Shown here piece by piece: positions 59,372-64,000 of a stretch of DNA of 64,000 nucleotides. The stretch's first letter is position 1. Every line of letters starts with the position of its first letter. This DNA is from SZUA-309 sp050185825 (GTDB lineage: Bacteria > Pseudomonadota > Gammaproteobacteria > Pseudomonadales > Azotimanducaceae), in the NCBI GenBank assembly GCA_050185825.1, contig JBFWZA010000003.1:62001-126000 (forward strand). Reading direction: 5' to 3'. The position numbers and the translations under genes were made by a program. The notes under the pieces were generated by a model. The model was not told where the DNA came from, made no database searches, and saw nothing but the letters and a program-made list of their open reading frames with translations.

Positions 59372-60426
59372 GGTATCTGGTCGCCTGGATCGTGCTTCTT
59401 ACCGCCGCGGCTGCAGCCGCGGACGGCGGCAGCGTCCAGAGCTGGAGCACGCCTCTGCCCTGGGGCGACCCGGATCTGCAGGGCACCTGGACCAACGCCA
59501 CGCTCACCGGCCTCGAGCGCTTCTCCGGCATGGAGGATCTGGTCATCACCGAGCCGGCCGCCCGCGATCTGGAACGCCGGGATGCGCAGTTCTCCGCGGA
59601 CATCGACGGCCTGCCAGAGGGAGACCTGCCGAAGGGCGCCATGGTCGGCGGCTACAACAGCGCCTGGCTGGAGCGCGGCGACCGGCTGCTGCGCGTGAAC
59701 GGCGAACCCCGGACCTCCATCATCGTCGACCCGGAAGACGGTCACGTACCCTACACGCTGACCGGTTGGGCGAAGCTCTGGTGGGCGCTGATCAACTCGC
59801 AGAAACGCAACAATCCCGAGGAGCAGCTGCTCGGCGATCGGTGCCTGGTGGGGTACGGCTCCACAGGCGGTCCGCCCATGCTGCCCGTGCTCTACAACAA
59901 CAACTACCAGATCGTGCAGACCCCGGGTTACGTCATGATTCTGGTGGAAATGAACCACTCCGTGCGGACGATCCGGCTGGACGGTGAGCCCCTTCCGGAG
60001 CCCATCCGGCCCTGGTACGGCGATTCGCTGGGCCGCTGGGAGGGCGAGACCCTGGTCGTGGAAACCAACCGCTTCCATCCCCAGCAGGGTCTGCGTGGCG
60101 CCATCAAGCACCTGCTCTTCATGGGCCCCGACAGCACGGTGACAGAACGTTTCACACGCACGGCCGAGCACGAGATCCTCTACGAATTCACGGTGGCTGA
60201 CGATACGCTCTACCGGCAGCCCTGGCGGGGGGAGCTCATATTCCACCCGAGCAACGGCGGGATCTACGAGTACGCGTGTCACGAAGGCAACTACGGCATG
60301 GTGAACATGCTGGCCGGAGAGCGTGCCCAGGGAACCAACGGCATCCGCTGGCTGCTGGGGCTCGCGACGCATATGCCCGAGGAGGTCACCCATCCGCAAC
60401 TCAGCGGATCCCGCTTCGATCGATGA
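59368..60426 (+). CDS. exported hypothetical protein, paralogue of the 58035 gene
   Basis: 352 residues from GTG 59368, overlapping DUF6152. It has a signal peptide (about 1-18, TAAAAAADG). It contains WGDPDLQGTWTNATLTGLERFSG, YNNNYQIVQTPGYVMILVEMNHSVRTIRLDG, GDSLGRWEGETLVVETNRFHPQQGLRG and VTERFTRTAEHEILYEF. The WEGE/DT(L/M)VxET core is shared with the 58035 protein, so the two are paralogues. The precise role is unknown. Confidence 0.85.
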   Translation: MRYLVAWIVLLTAAAAAADGGSVQSWSTPLPWGDPDLQGTWTNATLTGLERFSGMEDLVITEPAARDLERRDAQFSADIDGLPEGDLPKGAMVGGYNSAWLERGDRLLRVNGEPRTSIIVDPEDGHVPYTLTGWAKLWWALINSQKRNNPEEQLLGDRCLVGYGSTGGPPMLPVLYNNNYQIVQTPGYVMILVEMNHSVRTIRLDGEPLPEPIRPWYGDSLGRWEGETLVVETNRFHPQQGLRGAIKHLLFMGPDSTVTERFTRTAEHEILYEFTVADDTLYRQPWRGELIFHPSNGGIYEYACHEGNYGMVNMLAGERAQGTNGIRWLLGLATHMPEEVTHPQLSGSRFDR

Positions 60427-60439
60427 CAGGAGTCCGGTT

Positions 60440-60922
60440 TTGCAAAAACGTTTGTGCGGTCCGTCGTTCTATCTGGTCATGCTGGTATGCGGCCTGCTGA
60501 GCCGGACCGCACTTGGTGGTGCACTGCTCGGGCCGGGCGATCCGTTTCCACCGTTTCAGGCCGAGGATCAGCACGGAAAGGCGTACACATTCGAACCCGG
60601 TGCCCGGGCGGTGCTGATCGCCTTCCAGATGTCCGCCGCAAAGGCAGCCAACCGGTACCTGGCAGAGCAGCCCGCGGAGTACCTCGACGATCACGCCGCG
60701 GTGTACATCGCCAACATCTACGGCATGCCGGGCATCGGCCGGCGTTTCGCCCTGCCGAAGATGCGCACCTACCCGCACCGCATCGTGCTGGCGGACGGCA
60801 AGGATCTGCTGACACCGTTCCCACAGCAGGCCGAGCGCGTCACGGTGCTCTCCCTCGACGAGGCCGGCGTGATCCGATCGGTGAGCTACTGGAATCCGGA
60901 GACGGCCCTCGTCCTCCCCTGA
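60440..60922 (+). CDS. exported thioredoxin-like hypothetical protein
   Basis: 160 residues from TTG 60440, selected because AGGAGT lies six bases upstream. The signal-like N-terminus is FYLVMLVCGLLSRTALGG. A redoxin-like fold is suggested by GPGDPFPPFQAEDQHGKAYTFEPGARAVLIAFQM and RFALPKMRTYPHRIVLADG. No CxxC active site is present, so it is not a classic thiol-disulfide enzyme. It is likely the last gene of the DUF6152 module and converges on the flavoprotein. Confidence 0.75.
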   Translation: MQKRLCGPSFYLVMLVCGLLSRTALGGALLGPGDPFPPFQAEDQHGKAYTFEPGARAVLIAFQMSAAKAANRYLAEQPAEYLDDHAAVYIANIYGMPGIGRRFALPKMRTYPHRIVLADGKDLLTPFPQQAERVTVLSLDEAGVIRSVSYWNPETALVLP

Positions 60923-60927
60923 CCCGC

Positions 60928-62535
60928 TCAGGGATCGATCAGCACCCCGGGATTGAGAATGCCGTTCGGGTCCAGCGTGCGCTTCACGGCGCGCAGCGAG
61001 TCGCGGAAGAGATCGGGTACCTGCCGGTCGTATCCCGGCCGGTGCATGCGGCCCACGGCGTGGTGGTGGGTGCAGGTGCCACCCGCGTCGACCACCGCCC
61101 GGGTCGCCGCATCCTTGATGTGCTGCCAGGCGTCCGCTTCGCCGCCGGGCGGGGCGATGCCGGAGAAGCTGTAGTAGGGCGCCGGACCATCCGGATACAC
61201 ATGGGTGAAGCGGCAGGACAATCGCGTGCCCTCGCCCAGGGCTTCCTTCAATGCCTGCCCGACCGTCTCACGCACATGGGCATCGAACGCCGGCCACCGA
61301 TCCCAGGTGATGGCCGTCTCGAAGGTGTCCGAGAGCAGCCCGAGCCCGTTGCCGACCCCGGCGTTCACGCCGATGAACGACTGCCGCCACGCGCCTACGG
61401 CCCCTTCCCGCCCGGTGGCCTGTCCGGACCCGTCGTCGATGCGGATCGCATCATCGTCCACCTGACCGCCGAACGCCCGGGCAATCCCCACGGCCGCCTG
61501 CACGTTGGGGCCTTGCGGCACGTCCGCGGACTCGAAGCCGATGATGAGCAGTGACTGATCGCCGTCGAGTCCGGCGCTGGCCTGCGCTTCCGCCGGATCC
61601 AGCAGCCGGAGGTTGGCTGGCCAGAGCTTGGCCTGGACGATGTGGCGTGTTGCCTCGCTGCCTTCCGCCCAGGACGGAAACACTACCCCGGCGGTGGCGC
61701 GGTAGACGGGCCGTTTCTGCAGCCGCAGCCAGACACTGGTGATCACGCCCAGGATGCCTTCGGAGCCGATGGCGAGCCGGTCCGGGCTCGGGCCCGCACC
61801 GCTGCCCGGCAGCCGCCGCGACGTCCACCAGCCTGCCGGCGTGAGCATGCGCACCGACTCCACGAAGTCGTCGATGTGGGTGTGGTTGGTGGCGTAGTGT
61901 CCGCCGGACCGGGTGGCCACCCAGCCGCCGACCGTGGACCAGGGAAAGCTCTGGGGAAAGTGACGCAATGTCAGCCCCTGCGGTCGCAGATGACTTTCCA
62001 GGTCCGGACCGAACACCCCCGCCTCGATGCGCGCCGCCCGGGAGACGTCGTCCACCTCGAGCACCCGGTGAAAGCCCGCCATGTCGATGGTGACCGCCCC
62101 GTTGCATTCCACCGGCACGTTCACCCCCCAGACCACGCTGGTGGCGCCGCCGTAGGGAATCGCCACGTATCCCTGCCGGTCGCACCAGGCGAGCACCGCC
62201 TCGAGCTCCCCCTCGTCACGAGGATGCGCCACCGCGTCCGGCGGGTTGTCGAACCGGCCCCGGAGCGCCTTCAGCAGCTCCAGCGGGTGACCGCCATAGG
62301 TGTGCAGGAGCCGATCCCGGTGGGACGTGCTGACGAAGCCGCGGAGCGGATCGGGAACCGGGATCCGCGACGGCGCGAGCTCGACGTCTTCCAGGCGGGG
62401 AACGGGCGGCGGCACCACCTCACGGCCAAGCCGCTCGGAGACCACTCTGGCCATCTTCTCGCGCTCCGCCTGCGTTGGCTCGTCGCTGACGTTGCCCCAC
62501 GTCCAGAAGCTGCGAGGCTGATTCCACACCGGCAT
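60928..62535 (-). CDS. FAD-linked oxidase, alkyl-DHAP-synthase-like (VAO/PCMH family)
   Basis: 535 residues. The PCMH FAD domain is VAIPYGGATSVVWGVNVP, RHFPQSFPWSTVGGWVATRSGGHYATNHTHIDDFVESVRMLTP and DRLAIGSEGILGVITSVWLRLQ. The C-terminal GTCTHHHAVGRMHRPGYDRQ is the His-rich signature of alkyldihydroxyacetonephosphate synthase. Bacterial relatives are often of unknown substrate. It diverges from the nitroreductase across a 141-bp gap with a hairpin and promoter. Confidence 0.88.
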   Translation of the reverse strand: MPVWNQPRSFWTWGNVSDEPTQAEREKMARVVSERLGREVVPPPVPRLEDVELAPSRIPVPDPLRGFVSTSHRDRLLHTYGGHPLELLKALRGRFDNPPDAVAHPRDEGELEAVLAWCDRQGYVAIPYGGATSVVWGVNVPVECNGAVTIDMAGFHRVLEVDDVSRAARIEAGVFGPDLESHLRPQGLTLRHFPQSFPWSTVGGWVATRSGGHYATNHTHIDDFVESVRMLTPAGWWTSRRLPGSGAGPSPDRLAIGSEGILGVITSVWLRLQKRPVYRATAGVVFPSWAEGSEATRHIVQAKLWPANLRLLDPAEAQASAGLDGDQSLLIIGFESADVPQGPNVQAAVGIARAFGGQVDDDAIRIDDGSGQATGREGAVGAWRQSFIGVNAGVGNGLGLLSDTFETAITWDRWPAFDAHVRETVGQALKEALGEGTRLSCRFTHVYPDGPAPYYSFSGIAPPGGEADAWQHIKDAATRAVVDAGGTCTHHHAVGRMHRPGYDRQVPDLFRDSLRAVKRTLDPNGILNPGVLIDP

Positions 62536-62584
62536 GGCATCCCTCCCTCGGATCCGACTGGCATCAGTCTAGCGCGATCAGATC

Positions 62585-62616
62585 ATCCGGGCGCATCCGC
62601 CAGATGCCCGGATTTT
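62585..62616 (+). other. hairpin upstream of the nitroreductase promoter
   Basis: ATCCGGGC and GCCCGGAT form an 8-bp stem with inner ATC/GAT pairing and a CGCCA loop, followed by TTTT. It looks like a terminator, but no plus-strand gene ends here. It touches the -35 box at 62615, so an operator or an antisense stop for leaking transcripts is more likely. Confidence 0.4.
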
Positions 62617-62643
62617 GATAGTTGATCGAAGCCTCCCTAGAAT
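62615..62643 (+). promoter_or_regulatory. sigma-70 type promoter for nitroreductase
   Basis: TTGATA (62615-62620), a 17-bp spacer and TAGAAT (62638-62643) match the -35/-10 consensus well. They place the transcription start near 62650, about 27 bases before the TTG start at 62677. Confidence 0.65.
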
Positions 62644-62676
62644 GCCGGGCTTTCGCGTGACGCAGAGGAACCATCG

Positions 62677-63390
62677 TTGGAATACGAAGACGTCGTCCGG
62701 GGTCGACGAAGCATCCGCGGGTTCAAGCCCGAGCCGGTGCCTAAGTCGCTGATTCGGGAAGTGATCGAGCTGGCCATGCGTGCGCCATCCTCGCTGAACA
62801 CCCAGCCGTGGAATTTCTACGTGGTGACCGGTGAACCGCTCGACCGCATCCGCCGGGGCAACACGGAGCGGAACCTGGCCGGCGTACCGGACTCGCGGGA
62901 GTTCCGCGGCCACGGCGCATACAAGGGCGAGCACAGGGAACGGCAGAAGGAAATCGCCGGGCAGCTCTTCGAGGCCATGGGTATCGCCTGGGACGACAAG
63001 GCCCGACGCCAGGACTGGGTGCTGCGCGGTTTCCGGCAGTTCGATGCACCCGTGTCCATCGTGGTGACCTACGACCGCTCGATCCACGGTGGCGACATCG
63101 CCCCGTTCGACTGCGGCGCCGTGACAAACGCCCTGGTCAACGCCGCCTGGGCCCGGGGGCTCGGCTGCGTGGTGAACAGCCAGGGCATCATGCAGTCTCC
63201 GGTCGTCCGCGAGCACGCGGGGATTCCGGAGGATCAGGTGATCATGATCTGCATCGCCATGGGCTGGCCTGACGAGGACTTTCCGGCCAACGCGGTGGTC
63301 TCCCGGCGCAAGCCCGTGGACGAGGCGGTCACCTTCGTCGGCTTCGACGACGCAGCGGGAGGACGCGCTGAACCGGAGCGCCTGCCATGA
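62677..63390 (+). CDS. nitroreductase-family flavoprotein
   Basis: 237 residues from TTG 62677 with GAGGAA upstream. Nitroreductase marks are RRSIRGFKPEPVPKSLIREVIELAMRAPSSLNTQPWNFYVV and ARGLGCVVNSQGIMQSPVVREHAGIPEDQVIMICIAMGWPD. It binds FMN and reduces nitro compounds or quinones, or dehalogenates some substrates. The stop overlaps the start of the thioesterase (ATGA). Confidence 0.92.
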   Translation: MEYEDVVRGRRSIRGFKPEPVPKSLIREVIELAMRAPSSLNTQPWNFYVVTGEPLDRIRRGNTERNLAGVPDSREFRGHGAYKGEHRERQKEIAGQLFEAMGIAWDDKARRQDWVLRGFRQFDAPVSIVVTYDRSIHGGDIAPFDCGAVTNALVNAAWARGLGCVVNSQGIMQSPVVREHAGIPEDQVIMICIAMGWPDEDFPANAVVSRRKPVDEAVTFVGFDDAAGGRAEPERLP

Positions 63391-63779
63391 CCGTCAACCT
63401 GATCGAGCACATGCCCTTCGCCCGCCTGCTGGGTCTGGACATCGACAGCGCCGAAAAGACGCTGATTCGTGCCACCTTCACCGTTCGTGAGGCGCTCTGC
63501 ACCACCGGCCGCATCATGCACGGCGGTGCGATCATGGCGGTGGCGGACACCCTGGGCGCCATCGGCGCCTTTCTCAACCTGCCGGACGGCGCCAAGGCCA
63601 CCACCACCATCGAGAGCAAGACGAACTTTCTCGGCGCCGCGAAGCTCGGCGCCGCGGTCACCGCTGAAGCAACACCCGTACACATCGGCAGCAGAACGTC
63701 CGTCTGGCAGACGAAGCTCACCACCAGCGAAGGCAAGCCGGTCGCCATCGTCACGCAGACACAGCTCGTGCTGAGCTGA
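63387..63779 (+). CDS. PaaI-type hotdog thioesterase
   Basis: 130 residues from ATG 63387. The PaaI motif RIMHGGAIMAVADTLGAIGAF carries the catalytic HGG. A typical strand set ends VAIVTQTQLVLS. It hydrolyses acyl- or aryl-CoA esters. The 4-bp overlap with nitroreductase suggests a paired job. Confidence 0.9.
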   Translation: MTVNLIEHMPFARLLGLDIDSAEKTLIRATFTVREALCTTGRIMHGGAIMAVADTLGAIGAFLNLPDGAKATTTIESKTNFLGAAKLGAAVTAEATPVHIGSRTSVWQTKLTTSEGKPVAIVTQTQLVLS

Positions 63780-63879
63780 CAGCCGCGGGCCGTTCAGCCA
63801 GCGGACAGTTTCGATTCATCCTCCGGTCAGGCGCACACAGGCATCTTGAGGCCCTCACAACCAGTGGAGCCTAGATGCC

Positions 63880-64000
63880 ATGACTATCAATACCCCCCGG
63901 AAGCAGTCCCGCCCGAGGCTGCGATGGCTGGCGCTCGCAGGCGTCGCGATCGGTCTGGCGACGCCCTTCAGCGCCAGTGCCCATGCCAATGACAACGATG
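63880..64000 (+). CDS. exported protein, partial at window edge
   Basis: ATG at 63880 opens a frame that runs off the window. It encodes an Arg-rich n-region and a hydrophobic core (RLRWLALAGVAIGLATPFSASAHAND), a clear signal peptide. The preceding 100 bp (63780-63879) shows no gene. The mature protein is unknown. Confidence 0.7.
   Translation, partial: MTINTPRKQSRPRLRWLALAGVAIGLATPFSASAHANDND

Noticed and set aside
62585..62616. Rho-independent terminator for a plus-strand gene
   Set aside because: No plus-strand gene ends upstream; the nearest gene is the divergent flavoprotein.
1..64000. tRNA, rRNA, CRISPR array, insertion sequence or prophage
   Set aside because: No tRNA cloverleaf, spaced repeat array, transposase or integrase-like protein, or phage structural gene was seen by reading; this was not a computed search, so a missed short RNA is possible.

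Overview
The window is a gene-dense, high-GC stretch of bacterial chromosome, with roughly 66 genes, mostly short gaps and many ATGA or GTGA stop/start overlaps. No tRNA, rRNA, CRISPR array, insertion sequence or phage gene was seen. The gene content points to a free-living Gram-negative proteobacterium, probably a gammaproteobacterium, with broad aerobic catabolism of lipids, steroids or other hydrophobic compounds. It includes two TonB-dependent receptors, a porin, two cytochromes P450, an HsaA-like flavin monooxygenase, an acyl-CoA ligase, an acyl-CoA dehydrogenase, an enoyl-CoA hydratase, an LLM-class flavoenzyme, several VOC-fold proteins and several hotdog or nitroreductase enzymes. The taxonomic call is inference.

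Layout. 1-5845: a Mpo1-like membrane protein, phosphatidylserine decarboxylase, a PRISE-type reductase and two cell-wall enzymes (L,D-transpeptidase and an M15-like peptidase). 5859-15227: an MFS exporter diverging from a VOC / enoyl-CoA hydratase / acyl-CoA ligase operon, a decayed GNAT, an exported amidohydrolase, a VOC protein diverging from a zinc-independent alcohol dehydrogenase, and a DUF1993 protein. 15239-21343 (minus): one run of VOC protein, HsaA-like monooxygenase, P450, MBL hydrolase, TrkH and TrkA. 21500-24788 (plus): three tandem SnoaL-like paralogues followed by a 694-residue protein that fuses a dCache sensor to a pentameric ligand-gated ion channel (pLGIC) core. 24795-30751: a porin, LLM oxidoreductase with threonine aldolase, an aspartoacylase-like protein, a VOC protein and an SDR.

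30752-34605 (minus): POT transporter, methyltransferase, a GrdB-family selenoprotein read through an in-frame TGA with a SECIS-like hairpin, and two small membrane proteins. 34724-37895: acyl-CoA dehydrogenase, a possible hotdog protein, a membrane protein and a VOC protein. 38016-40641: a stress cassette of Hsp20, HPF and GroEL. 40670-43241: nickel regulator NikR and a TonB receptor, with a dyad between them. 43291-44447: a DUF502 protein diverging from a PPOX-fold protein. 44463-55968 (minus): a Crp/Fnr regulator followed by a seven-gene run of TonB receptor, DUF3604, DUF1330-like, P450, GST, DUF3604 and a lipoprotein. 56038-57872: MarR with a MATE pump behind a perfect palindrome. 58035-60922: an exported DUF6152 module. 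60928-63779: an AGPS-like flavoprotein diverging from a nitroreductase/thioesterase pair. A truncated exported protein starts at 63880.

The two most notable items are the dCache-pLGIC fusion (22704-24788) and the selenoprotein (31429-32247). Ordinary ORF reading splits the selenoprotein into two pieces.
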